From Mesorhizobium sp. B2-4-15 (GTDB lineage Bacteria; Pseudomonadota; Alphaproteobacteria; Rhizobiales; Rhizobiaceae), in assembly GCF_006658505.1 (NCBI RefSeq), contig NZ_VFUZ01000014.1, forward strand, positions 62,001 to 126,000: a stretch of 64,000 nt of DNA. The letters are read 5' to 3'. The notes beneath the pieces are model-generated. The model ran no database searches and was not told where the DNA came from. It was given only the letters and a program-made list of their open reading frames with translations. Shown one piece after another: positions 24,819-32,396 of the stretch (positions within the stretch are counted from its first letter, which is position 1; every line of letters begins with the position of its first letter). The translations under genes were made by a program, and so were the position numbers.

Positions 24819-25459
24819 TCCAGCACCGGCCGTTCGAAGTCGCCGGTCTCCTTGTTCATCGCCCAGAGTTCGCCGGTCGAAATGTCGAACCAGGCCCCGT
24901 GCAACGACAGCCGCCCCTTGCCCTCGAGGATCGAGACGCAAGGAAAGGTCCTGAGATTGGCGATGGAATAGCGGATCGAGATGCGCTCCAGCGCGGTCTG
25001 ACGCTCCGTCGCCGTCATCAATGTGCTGGAGGCGACGGTTTCCGCGGCCGGCGCGATCAGGCTCATCCACTTGCCGATGAAGTCGCCGGGCGAGAGCGGC
25101 GCGGCCGTCGTGTCGAGCGCGGCACGGATGCCGCCGCAGCGGCCATGGCCCATGACGACGATGTTCTTGACCTTGAGGCTCTGCACCGCGAATTCGAGCG
25201 CCGCCGAGGTCGAATGGAACTCGCCGTCCGGCGCGTAGGGCGGCACCAGGTTGCCGACATTGCGCAACACGAAGAGTTCGCCCGGCCCGGCATCGAAGAT
25301 CGCCTCGGGCGCCGCGCGCGAATCGCAGCAGGCCACGATCATCGTCTCCGGCGCCTGCCCTTCGCGCGCGAGCTCGCGATAGCGGCCGCTCTCCGTCAGG
25401 TAGCGGCCATTCATGAAATTGCGATAGCCGGCGAGGAGGTGGTCGGGAAGATGAGGCAT
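24815..25459 (-). CDS. Beta-class carbonic anhydrase
   Basis: 214 residues. The zinc site is complete: Cys44 with Asp46 and Arg48 in ACCDSRAAP, and His/Cys in VVMGHGRCGG. The segment VLRNVGNLVPPY is the conserved active-site strand. It interconverts CO2 and bicarbonate in the cytoplasm. Downstream, overlapping by four bases, is the exported NTF2-like gene. Confidence 0.96.
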   Translation of the reverse strand: MPHLPDHLLAGYRNFMNGRYLTESGRYRELAREGQAPETMIVACCDSRAAPEAIFDAGPGELFVLRNVGNLVPPYAPDGEFHSTSAALEFAVQSLKVKNIVVMGHGRCGGIRAALDTTAAPLSPGDFIGKWMSLIAPAAETVASSTLMTATERQTALERISIRYSIANLRTFPCVSILEGKGRLSLHGAWFDISTGELWAMNKETGDFERPVLE

Positions 25460-25606
25460 GGGCGGCTAAGGCCTTTCCGGGTTGGAGGCGGCAGCTCGTT
25501 GCGGTCGAGAAAAGGCTCTAGCGGCAAAAGCCTGTTACGAGCAATGCAGAATTGCGCGGGCTGGCCATAAATGCCATGCGCCAAAGTCGGACGTACGCCG
25601 ACACTG

Positions 25607-26377
25607 TCATGCCCAGATCGCGACCGGTATTCCAAAACCGTCGGCAAGCGGCGGGTCCGGAAACGGCCTGGCCTTGCCGCCGGCGATGCGGCCGGCGATC
25701 AGCATCATCACCGCCGCATCGAGGAAATCATCGGCGGCCGCTCCGCGCGGCGGCGGCTGGCCGAGGAAATCCATGTCATAGCCGTGGCGGCAGAGCAGTG
25801 CCTTGCGTTCCGCCATGCCGGGCGGATTGATGCTGCCCTTGATCTTCTTCGGCATCCTCATGGCCTGATCGCCATTCAACCGGCAGAAGGCCACTTCCGG
25901 ATGCGATTCGAAGACACGGCCGCGCAAATCGGGCCGTGCGATCAGCAACGTGTCGATCTCGCGGATCTTCGAAAAAATACCAAAGGCCTGGATCGAAACG
26001 CCGCGCGGCGGATCAGAGGTAGCCTTGGCGACCTTGCTTGCCCTGATATGCGCGGCGTACCAGGCATCGATCGTGGTGAAGTCGGCGGTGTCCGCATAAA
26101 GCGCGGCGCGGGACGGGATCGAAAACACACTGGACTGGCGTGCCCCCAGCAACGGCCTGACCTGCGCCTCCGGTCCGCGCCCGCCCTTGTTCGAAAACCC
26201 GGGCAGGCCGATCGGCATGTCGACGGCGACGATCGCGTCGTCGGGAACTGCCGCAAGCAGCGCCGCGAAGCTGGCAAAGACCTTCACCGAAGGCGCCGCA
26301 TCCGGATCGCGCCGCACCGCGATCCAGCCGGCCTTGCAACCGTCGGCGCCGACAAGCACGACGGTGGCCGTAGTCAA
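25607..26377 (-). CDS. DUF429 (predicted RNase H-like) protein
   Basis: 256 residues from TTG 26377; this TTG overlaps the pyridoxal kinase stop as TTGA, arguing for coupled translation. Family features: VGADGCKAGWIAV at the N-terminus, AIVAVDMPIGLPG, and VFESHPEVAFCRLNG, which hold the acidic residues of the predicted nuclease-like active site. The ending GRIAGGKARPFPDPP is also typical. Biochemical function is not established for the family. Confidence 0.88.
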   Translation of the reverse strand: MTTATVVLVGADGCKAGWIAVRRDPDAAPSVKVFASFAALLAAVPDDAIVAVDMPIGLPGFSNKGGRGPEAQVRPLLGARQSSVFSIPSRAALYADTADFTTIDAWYAAHIRASKVAKATSDPPRGVSIQAFGIFSKIREIDTLLIARPDLRGRVFESHPEVAFCRLNGDQAMRMPKKIKGSINPPGMAERKALLCRHGYDMDFLGQPPPRGAAADDFLDAAVMMLIAGRIAGGKARPFPDPPLADGFGIPVAIWA

Positions 26378-27258
26378 GCCCGGCGGTCCCGCCCGGGATG
26401 CGTGAGGTGGCGAAGCTGCACCATCGCCATCGGGTGCGACAGGCTCTGCGCATCGGTCTCCAGCTGCAATTCGTCGCCGCCGCGCTTGGCGGTGCGCGCC
26501 AGGATCTCGTAGACCGCCGCCGTGGTCGACTGCAGCGCCTTGATCGCCGGCTGACCGGAGAGGATGCGCGCCAGATAGACGGCCGCCGTGAGGTCGCCCA
26601 GGCCGTTCGGCGGCTTGTCGATGAGACGATGCTCGGCGAGCAGCGCCTGGTTGCCGTCGAGCAGCAGATTGCCGGTGCCGCCGGTCATCATCGACTGTGC
26701 CGAAGTGACCAGCATCGTCGATGGCCCGGCATGGAGCGCGGCCGAGATCACGGATTTCAGGTCGGGCAGCGGCGCGCCGGTCATCCATTCCAGCTCGTAG
26801 CGGTTGGGCGTGGCGATGTCGGCGATCGGCATCAGCCGGTCGCGCATGGCGGCGGCGGTGGGCTCGGGCACATAGAGGCCGCCCGAATCGCCCATCACCG
26901 GATCGCAGATATAGACTGCGCCCGGTGTCCTTGCCTTTACCGCGGCGACCAGCGAAGCGACGGCCTCGGCCTGGCCGGCCTCGCCGAGATAGCCCGACAG
27001 CACGGCGCCGACCTCGCCCAGCCATGGCGCGCGCTCAAGGTCGGCCATCAGCGCCTTGAACTGGTCGAGCGGCGGCACGATGCGCGTCGCCCGCCCGTGG
27101 CCGGGGTGCCAGGGCAGGATGACGGTCGGCACCGCCCAGACTGGAAACCCCAAGGTTTCCAGCGCAAAGACGGCGGCGCGGTTGCCGACCGAACCACGGG
27201 CGACATGACTCGAAATGACGATGACCGCACGCGGTGCGTCGGGTTTCTCGGCGCTCAT
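26374..27258 (-). CDS. pdxY: Pyridoxal kinase
   Basis: 294 residues of the PfkB/ribokinase superfamily, PdxK/PdxY branch. VISSHVARGSVGNRAAVFAL is the pyridoxal-binding start, VYICDPVMGDSGGLYVPE the central motif, and NGLGDLTAAVYLARIL the ATP/anion-hole motif, with GLGD at the position of the GTGD catalytic motif. It phosphorylates pyridoxal to the cofactor PLP in the vitamin B6 salvage pathway. It lies between a small membrane protein gene and DUF429 on one strand. Confidence 0.93.
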   Translation of the reverse strand: MSAEKPDAPRAVIVISSHVARGSVGNRAAVFALETLGFPVWAVPTVILPWHPGHGRATRIVPPLDQFKALMADLERAPWLGEVGAVLSGYLGEAGQAEAVASLVAAVKARTPGAVYICDPVMGDSGGLYVPEPTAAAMRDRLMPIADIATPNRYELEWMTGAPLPDLKSVISAALHAGPSTMLVTSAQSMMTGGTGNLLLDGNQALLAEHRLIDKPPNGLGDLTAAVYLARILSGQPAIKALQSTTAAVYEILARTAKRGGDELQLETDAQSLSHPMAMVQLRHLTHPGRDRRA

Positions 27259-27271
27259 TGTTTTTTGATTC

Positions 27272-27523
27272 CTAGCTGCCCCGGGTGAGGAAAAGCACGA
27301 GCCACACCATCAGGCCCAGCGCCAGAAGCAGGCCGAGTATCCTGCCAATGCGCGTGCCCCAGACCTCGATCGGGTCCGTGCGGTCGGCGTCGCTTGCGGC
27401 GACGTGGTCGCGCACGCCTTTCGCGGTCCGTGCCACCAGCGAGGTGCCGGCCGGATCGGTTTCCCGCCCGACGCGCTCGAGGATGCGGCGCGATTCGTTG
27501 TCGCTGTCCTGGCGTCCGGCCAT
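27272..27523 (-). CDS. Small membrane protein, 83 residues
   Basis: ATG 27523 with AGGA about seven bases upstream. A polar, charged N-terminal region (about residues 1-58, SDNESRRILERVGRETDPAG) is followed by one C-terminal hydrophobic helix (IGRILGLLLALGLMVWLVLF). This tail-anchored layout is common among small rhizobial proteins of unknown role. It ends 13 bases before the pyridoxal kinase gene, so it is likely the first gene of that operon. Confidence 0.7.
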   Translation of the reverse strand: MAGRQDSDNESRRILERVGRETDPAGTSLVARTAKGVRDHVAASDADRTDPIEVWGTRIGRILGLLLALGLMVWLVLFLTRGS

Positions 27524-27686
27524 GGTGATATCCTGTCTCCACGGCGACCTTATCGTGTTCGCCCCGCCAATTACAGCGGTTTGCAGCCGAGGGTAACCGT
27601 GCCGACAACCCGTCCTTGTCGGGGCCATTTTCTTGCGCGCCGATTGTGATAATGCTTCGCATACAACTTCCGTCGAAGGACCGTTC

Positions 27687-28325
27687 ATGCTCGCCCAGCG
27701 CCTTGCTCCATCATCCATCTTCCGCACGCTTCCCGCCTTCCTGATGATGGCCATCGTGCTGCCGTTGCTGGCCGGCTGCGGCTACAACACCATCCCGACG
27801 GCGGAAGAAAACGCCAAGGCGGCCTGGAGCGAGGTGCTGAACCAGTACCAGCGGCGCGCCGATCTCATCCCCAACTTGGTGGAGACGGTCAAAGGCTACG
27901 CCGCGCATGAGAAGGACACGCTCGACGCGGTGGTCGAGGCGCGCGCCAAGGCAACGCAGATCACCGTGACGCCGGAAACGCTGAAGGACCCGGAAGCGTT
28001 CAAGAAATTCCAGGATGCCCAGGCAGGGCTGACCAGCGCGCTGTCGCGGCTGATCGCCGTGTCGGAGGCCTATCCCGACCTCAAGGCCAACCAGAATTTC
28101 CTGGCGTTGCAGGCGCAGCTCGAAGGCACGGAGAACCGCATCGCGGTAGCGCGGCGCGACTACATCCAGGCGGTCAGGGACTATAATCTGACCCTGAGGA
28201 CGTTCCCGTCGGTGCTGTGGGCCACACTCTGGTTCCGCGGCAACGAGCCCTTCGCCAATTTCACCGTCGCCGAAGACAAGATGCAGCCGCCGAAGGTCGA
28301 TTTCGGCACCAAGCAGGGCGGGTGA
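27687..28325 (+). CDS. LemA-family lipoprotein-like protein
   Basis: 212 residues from ATG 27687 (GAAGGA six bases upstream). The N-terminal helix ends LPLLAGCGYN, a possible lipobox (LAGC). The LemA core follows: NAKAAWSEVLNQYQRRADLI, PNLVETVKGYAAHEKDTL, and AVSEAYPDLKANQNFLALQAQL with LEGTENRIAVARRDYIQAV. The protein is an antiparallel helical bundle at the membrane. The two TPM-domain genes directly downstream form the usual LemA-TPM neighbourhood. Function is unsettled. Confidence 0.93.
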   Translation: MLAQRLAPSSIFRTLPAFLMMAIVLPLLAGCGYNTIPTAEENAKAAWSEVLNQYQRRADLIPNLVETVKGYAAHEKDTLDAVVEARAKATQITVTPETLKDPEAFKKFQDAQAGLTSALSRLIAVSEAYPDLKANQNFLALQAQLEGTENRIAVARRDYIQAVRDYNLTLRTFPSVLWATLWFRGNEPFANFTVAEDKMQPPKVDFGTKQGG

Positions 28326-28350
28326 ACGAGCAATTTAGCGGGTCTGGTCC

Positions 28351-29355
28351 GTGTCGACCTTGAGTTCCGTCACACCCCCCTCTGTCCTGCCGGACATCTC
28401 CCCCGCAAGGGGGGAGATCGGCTGTGATCACGGCTTTCGCCAATCTCCAATACTCAAGGGCGGGAGCCAGCGGCGAAACTGCCAATCTCCCCCCTTGCGG
28501 GGGAGATGTCCGGCAGGACAGAGGGGGGCGCGAAGGAACGCTTGCCTAAACACTCTTGGCCTTCTTCTCTGCCTCCTCCTTCTGCCCCTCACCGCCCTCA
28601 CCGCCCTCGCAGCCGATCTCCCCGCTCTCACCGGCCGTGTCGTCGACAATGCCGGCATCATCGATGCCGGCACCAAGGCAGCGCTGACGCAGAAGCTCGC
28701 CGATTTCGAGACAAAGGGTTCCGACCAGATCGTCGTCGCCACCATCCCGAGCCTCGGCGGCGAGGAGATCGAGCCCTACGCCAACCGGCTGTTCCGCTTC
28801 TGGAAGCTTGGCCAGGCCAAAGAGAACAACGGCGTCCTGCTGCTGGTCGCGCCGAACGACCGCAAGATGCGCATCGAGGTCGGCTACGGGCTGGAAGGCA
28901 CGCTGACCGACCTGCACACCAAGCTGATCATCGAGAACGATATGGTGCCAGCCTTCCGGGCAGGCGATTTCTCGGGTGGCATCAGCAAGGCCGTCGATGA
29001 CATGATCATGGTGCTGGAGGGCAATCCTGAGGAACTGGAAGCGCGAGGCAAGCGCAACCAGCAGGCACCCTTCAATCCCGACAACCTGTTCTTCGCCATC
29101 TTCATCGGCATCTGGGCGATCATTTTCTTCGGCGGCATCGCGGCTTCTGTCCTGCCGCCGATCTTCGGCCAGAAGCTTGGGCCGGGCCGCTACCGCTGGC
29201 TCGGCATGACCTTCGAGCCTGGCCGGCGCTCCTCATCCGGTGGTGGCTGGTCTTCCGGAAGTTCCGGCGGTGGCTGGTCTTCGGGTGGCGGTGGCGGCGG
29301 TTTTTCGGGCGGCGGCGGTTCGTCCGGCGGCGGCGGTTCGTCAGGAGGCTGGTGA
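28351..29355 (+). CDS. TPM-domain membrane protein with Gly/Ser-rich tail (YgcG-like); start uncertain
   Basis: The first 70 codons of this frame run through repeat R3 (28371-28532), and no ATG, GTG or TTG occurs in frame after the repeat until the mature domain. GTG 28351 is the start given; TTG 28360 is the alternative. A normal signal peptide follows the repeat (LGLLLCLLLLPLTALTALAA), then the TPM domain (VDNAGIIDAGTKAALTQKLA, GSDQIVVATIPSLGGEEIE, MRIEVGYGLEGTLTD), one membrane helix (FFAIFIGIWAIIFFGG) and a Gly/Ser-rich tail. It is a partner of LemA at the membrane. The N-terminus needs correction if a non-standard start is used. Confidence 0.85.
   Translation: MSTLSSVTPPSVLPDISPARGEIGCDHGFRQSPILKGGSQRRNCQSPPLRGRCPAGQRGARRNACLNTLGLLLCLLLLPLTALTALAADLPALTGRVVDNAGIIDAGTKAALTQKLADFETKGSDQIVVATIPSLGGEEIEPYANRLFRFWKLGQAKENNGVLLLVAPNDRKMRIEVGYGLEGTLTDLHTKLIIENDMVPAFRAGDFSGGISKAVDDMIMVLEGNPEELEARGKRNQQAPFNPDNLFFAIFIGIWAIIFFGGIAASVLPPIFGQKLGPGRYRWLGMTFEPGRRSSSGGGWSSGSSGGGWSSGGGGGGFSGGGGSSGGGGSSGGW
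28371..28532. repeat. Palindromic repeat, family R3 (copy b), at the 5' end of the TPM gene
   Basis: Ends cccccctctgtcctgccgga and tccggcaggacagagggggg are exact complements; a second pair is cccgcaaggggggagatcgg with its mirror. The element lies between the lemA-like stop (28325) and the signal peptide of the TPM protein, and the TPM reading frame is open through it. See finding on the start of that gene. Confidence 0.85.
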
Positions 29356-29364
29356 GGCAACGGC

Positions 29365-30003
29365 ATGGCGACACGACCGATCAGCCCGCAGGATCATGAA
29401 CGCATCGCCGACGCGATCCGCGTCGCCGAGGCCAGCACCGATGGCGAAATCTACTGCGTCGTGGCGCGTGCCAGCGACGGCTATTTCTCCCCCGCCGCCT
29501 TGATGGCGACACTCGGCATGCTGATCGTCAGCCTCGCCGTCGCCTATGGGCTGGAGGCATGGTGGCTCGCCATCCGCCTGCCGCATTTCGTCATCGCCGA
29601 GCTTCTGGCGCTGGCCAGCGTGCTGGCGCTGTTGTGGGCGCTGCCCGGCCTGCGCATCCATATGGTGCCACGGCGGCTGCGCTATCAGGCGGCACACGCC
29701 AACGCGCTCAAGCAGTTCCTTGCCCGCAACGTCCATCGCACCACGGCGCGCACTGGCGTGCTGATCTTCGTCTCAATCGCCGAACGCTATGCAGAGGTGG
29801 TCGCCGATTCGGGTATCGACGCAAAGGTCGGCCAGCATGTCTGGGATGGCGTCGTGCGGGATCTCACCGCGCATGCCGGCGACGACCGGCTTGCCGACGG
29901 TTTCGTCAAGGCGATCGAGCAGGTGGGGGCGGTGCTGACCGAGCACTTCCCGGTCACGCCGGACGATACCAACGAGCTCGACGACCATCTGGTCGAAATC
30001 TGA
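29365..30003 (+). CDS. TPM-domain protein with two membrane helices
   Basis: 212 residues. The start MATRPISPQDHERIADAIRV belongs to a TPM-phosphatase-like domain interrupted by two adjacent hydrophobic helices (LMATLGMLIVSLAVAYGLEA and FVIAELLALASVLALLWALP); the domain continues with RTGVLIFVSIAERYAEVVAD and ends acidic. It begins nine bases after the preceding TPM gene. Position and domain show that it belongs to the LemA-TPM module; no enzymatic activity can be inferred safely. Confidence 0.88.
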   Translation: MATRPISPQDHERIADAIRVAEASTDGEIYCVVARASDGYFSPAALMATLGMLIVSLAVAYGLEAWWLAIRLPHFVIAELLALASVLALLWALPGLRIHMVPRRLRYQAAHANALKQFLARNVHRTTARTGVLIFVSIAERYAEVVADSGIDAKVGQHVWDGVVRDLTAHAGDDRLADGFVKAIEQVGAVLTEHFPVTPDDTNELDDHLVEI

Positions 30004-30170
30004 AAAGCCGTCGCGCTTCGGTTCTTGAAAACCACGTCATGCGCCTCGGCTGAATGCGTTTTCAGATGGCCTTGCCCTGTCAGCAGTGTCGGGACCGGTT
30101 GCAAGAAAGCGATCGGCGGGCCGTCCGGACTCTTTGCAATCGGGCGATGCGGGTTTATGGTTAACAAATC

Positions 30171-30677
30171 ATGAATACGCTGACGATCGACATCCGCAAA
30201 GCCGAACCGCGCGACGCCGGCGCCATCGCCGAAGTGCATCTCGAGGCCTGGCGCGGCGCCTATAGCGGCATCATTCCGCATCGCACGCTGACATCGATGA
30301 TCAACCGCCGCGGCGCCGACTGGTGGGCGAATGCGATTCGCCGCGCCGCCACCGTCCTGGTGGTCGAGGTCGGCGGCACGATCGCCGGCTATGCGACGAT
30401 CGGCAAGAACCGCGCCCGGGAACTCAAGCAGCAGGGCGAGATCTACGAATTGTACCTGCGCCCGGAATATCAGGGCATCGGTCTTGGCCGGCGGCTGTTT
30501 TCGGCGGCCAGGGCACGTCTCGCCGACCATGGCCTGAAAGGCATGGTGGTGTGGGCGCTGGAAGACAACCAGAACGCGCTGGCTTTCTATGCCGGTGCCG
30601 GCGGCCGCGACATTGCCGAAGGCGTCGAGATCTTCGAGCAGAAAGCGTTGAAGAAAGTCGCTTTCGTCTGGGAGTGA
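30171..30677 (+). CDS. GNAT-family N-acetyltransferase
   Basis: 168 residues. The acetyl-CoA binding motif A is ELYLRPEYQGIGLGRRLFSA (Q/R-x-x-G-x-G), with motif B around VVWALEDNQNALAFYAGAG. The N-terminus (IRKAEPRDAGAIAEVHLEAW) is typical of RimI-like members. It transfers an acetyl group to an amine of unknown identity. It stands alone between the LemA-TPM genes and ppa. The 167 bases upstream hold no other gene. Confidence 0.92.
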   Translation: MNTLTIDIRKAEPRDAGAIAEVHLEAWRGAYSGIIPHRTLTSMINRRGADWWANAIRRAATVLVVEVGGTIAGYATIGKNRARELKQQGEIYELYLRPEYQGIGLGRRLFSAARARLADHGLKGMVVWALEDNQNALAFYAGAGGRDIAEGVEIFEQKALKKVAFVWE

Positions 30678-30876
30678 CTGCCCAGAGATGGTCCCGGAAG
30701 GCGAAGCCTCAGGGACGCATCCCGCGCAAAAATCACGACGCTGAAACATCTTGTGCTGATTGTTGAACGCGTCGAACGCCATCGCGTCTCACCTGACATA
30801 CGTGAACACCATTCGCCGCATTGCGCCATTTTGCGCCGCCCGCTATCGGTCTCCCAACCGAGAGAGGGACAAAGCC

Positions 30877-31410
30877 ATGCGCATCGAAGCCATAGCCACC
30901 GGAAAGAATCCGCCTGAAGACGTCAACGTCATCATCGAGGTGCCGATCGGCGGCGAGCCGATCAAGTACGAAATGGACAAGGAGGCCGGCACGCTGTTCG
31001 TCGACCGCTTCCTGCACACCTCGATGCGTTATCCCGGCAATTACGGCTTCGTGCCGCACACGCTGTCGGGCGACGGCGATCCGATCGACGTGCTGGTCTG
31101 CAACACGCGCGCACTGGTGCCGGGCTGCGTCATCAACGTGCGGCCGATCGGCGTCTTGATCATGGAAGACAATGCCGGCCAGGACGAGAAGGTCATCGCC
31201 GTGCCGTCGCCGAAGCTGACGCTGCGTTACGAGAACGTCACCGAATACACGCATTTGCCCGAAATCACCCGCCAGCAGGTGCAGCACTTCTTCGAGCACT
31301 ACAAGGATCTCGAGCCCGGCAAATGGGTCAAGATCGAAGGCTGGCACGATTCCAAATACGCCAAGAAGATGATCATGGACGCGGTCGACCGCGCCAAGGC
31401 GAGCAAGTAG
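30877..31410 (+). CDS. ppa: Inorganic pyrophosphatase
   Basis: 177 residues, the size of family I bacterial pyrophosphatases. Active-site stretch [11 protein letters not shown] carries the catalytic Asp residues; [20 protein letters not shown] is the conserved substrate-binding segment, with the ending [20 protein letters not shown] typical. It hydrolyses PPi to drive biosynthetic reactions in the cytoplasm. ATG 30877 has GAGAGGGA upstream. Confidence 0.97.
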   Translation: MRIEAIATGKNPPEDVNVIIEVPIGGEPIKYEMDKEAGTLFVDRFLHTSMRYPGNYGFVPHTLSGDGDPIDVLVCNTRALVPGCVINVRPIGVLIMEDNAGQDEKVIAVPSPKLTLRYENVTEYTHLPEITRQQVQHFFEHYKDLEPGKWVKIEGWHDSKYAKKMIMDAVDRAKASK

Positions 31411-31411
31411 G

Positions 31412-31531
31412 CTAATTATCGACCCGGCCGAAGGGCGGCACATCGCCGATGACGGTGTGCCTGTCCTTGCCGCAGACGAAGCTGCGCGCCTTCTCGTCGG
31501 CGAGCTTGCGCGAGATGGCTGCCAAGCCCAT
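31412..31531 (-). CDS. Possible 39-residue ORF or remnant of a longer gene
   Basis: Minus-strand frame from ATG 31531 to TAG 31412 with strong GC3 bias throughout (SRKLADEKARSFVCGKDRHT, ending PPFGRVDN). It begins directly beside repeat R2 copy c, so the element may have cut off the front of a longer gene. It converges tail to tail with ppa. No family is recognised and no clear ribosome binding site is visible. Confidence 0.3.
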   Translation of the reverse strand: MGLAAISRKLADEKARSFVCGKDRHTVIGDVPPFGRVDN

Positions 31532-31539
31532 TGTCAGCG

Positions 31540-31695
31540 TCTGCGCCGCCCCTCATCCGCCTACCGGCACCTTCTCCCTTATAGTGACGGGGAGAAGGGG
31601 ACGTCCGCTACCCCGGCGCTCTCTTTGCAACGCCGTCGATTGGCGAAATCGATGATGAGAGGATGCCGGCAGGCGGATGAAGGGCTGCGCAGCGC
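31540..31695. repeat. Palindromic intergenic repeat, family R2 (copy c)
   Basis: Left end gcgccgcccctcatccgcct and right end ggcggatgaagggctgcgca are complementary with few mismatches. The left inner stem ccttctcccttatagtgacg/ggagaagg is intact; the right inner stem has decayed. It lies between ppa and the tetR-like gene. Confidence 0.8.
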
Positions 31696-31704
31696 CTGAA
31701 AGTC

Positions 31705-32322
31705 TTATTCCTTCAAGCTTGCTTCGATCAGCAGGTCGGCGTTGCGGGCGACCGATTGCGCCGGGCCGCCGAGGCCGAACAACTGGCCGCTGATATAGGC
31801 GCCCTCGATGAGCAGCAGCAGCCCGTCGCCCAGCGTATCGGCGTCTGGCGCGCCCATCGCGGCGGCCATGGCGCGCAGCCTGCGTCGCAGTTCCTGCTTG
31901 TTGTCCTCGCTTACCACGCGTGCCGGATGGCCGCGCTCGGGATATTCGACGGCCGCATTGGTCATGCCGCAGCCGCGATAGTCCGGGTTCTGCGTGCGCT
32001 TGCCGACGCGGGTGAGGAAGGCGATGATCTGCGCGCGCGGATCGCCCGGATGTGCGTCGACGGCCTCATCGAAGCGCTCCCAGAACTCAAGGTCGTATTG
32101 CCTGAGATAGGACGCGGCCAGTTCGTCCTTCGAGGGGAAGCTGCGATAGAGGCTGGGCTTGGTGACGCCGGCGCGCTTGACGATCTCGTCGACACCGATC
32201 GCTCTTATGCCGCGCCGGTAGAACAGGTCATAAGCCACGTCGAGGATCTTCTTGGCGGCTTTCGGCGGCGCCGATGCATGACCGTCGCTGATGGTCAGTT
32301 CAATATTTTTGTCGGTTTGCAT
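31705..32322 (-). CDS. TetR-family repressor, divergent from an MFS transporter
   Basis: 205 residues. The DNA-binding domain is AKKILDVAYDLFYRRGIRAI, then GVDEIVKRAGVTKPSLYRSF (helix-turn-helix) and PSKDELAASYL. The C-terminal ligand domain contains YRGCGMTNAAVEYPERGHPA. It is transcribed away from the MFS gene at 32397, and two matching palindromes lie between them, so it most likely represses that transporter and itself. Confidence 0.93.
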   Translation of the reverse strand: MQTDKNIELTISDGHASAPPKAAKKILDVAYDLFYRRGIRAIGVDEIVKRAGVTKPSLYRSFPSKDELAASYLRQYDLEFWERFDEAVDAHPGDPRAQIIAFLTRVGKRTQNPDYRGCGMTNAAVEYPERGHPARVVSEDNKQELRRRLRAMAAAMGAPDADTLGDGLLLLIEGAYISGQLFGLGGPAQSVARNADLLIEASLKE

Positions 32323-32344
32323 CGTGGGACTCGATTGACAATGT

Positions 32345-32394
32345 TACCGATCGGTACGTATACATGCTCCCTTCTTGCAACGTACCGGTCAGTA
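32345..32394. promoter_or_regulatory. Two operator-like palindromes between tetR-like and MFS genes
   Basis: TACCGATCGGTA at 32345-32356 is a perfect 12-bp palindrome. TACCGGTCAGTA at 32383-32394 matches it at 10 of 12 positions. Their centres are 38 bases apart within the 74-base divergent gap, and the second lies just before the MFS start codon. They are good candidates for the binding sites of the TetR-family repressor. Confidence 0.65.
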
Positions 32395-32396
32395 AC

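Noticed and set aside
28506..29000. Alternative frame starting at ATG 28506 for the TPM gene
   Set aside because: It gives an Arg/Pro/Ser-rich sequence and loses both signal peptide and TPM domain; it would only matter if a frameshift exists near 28540.
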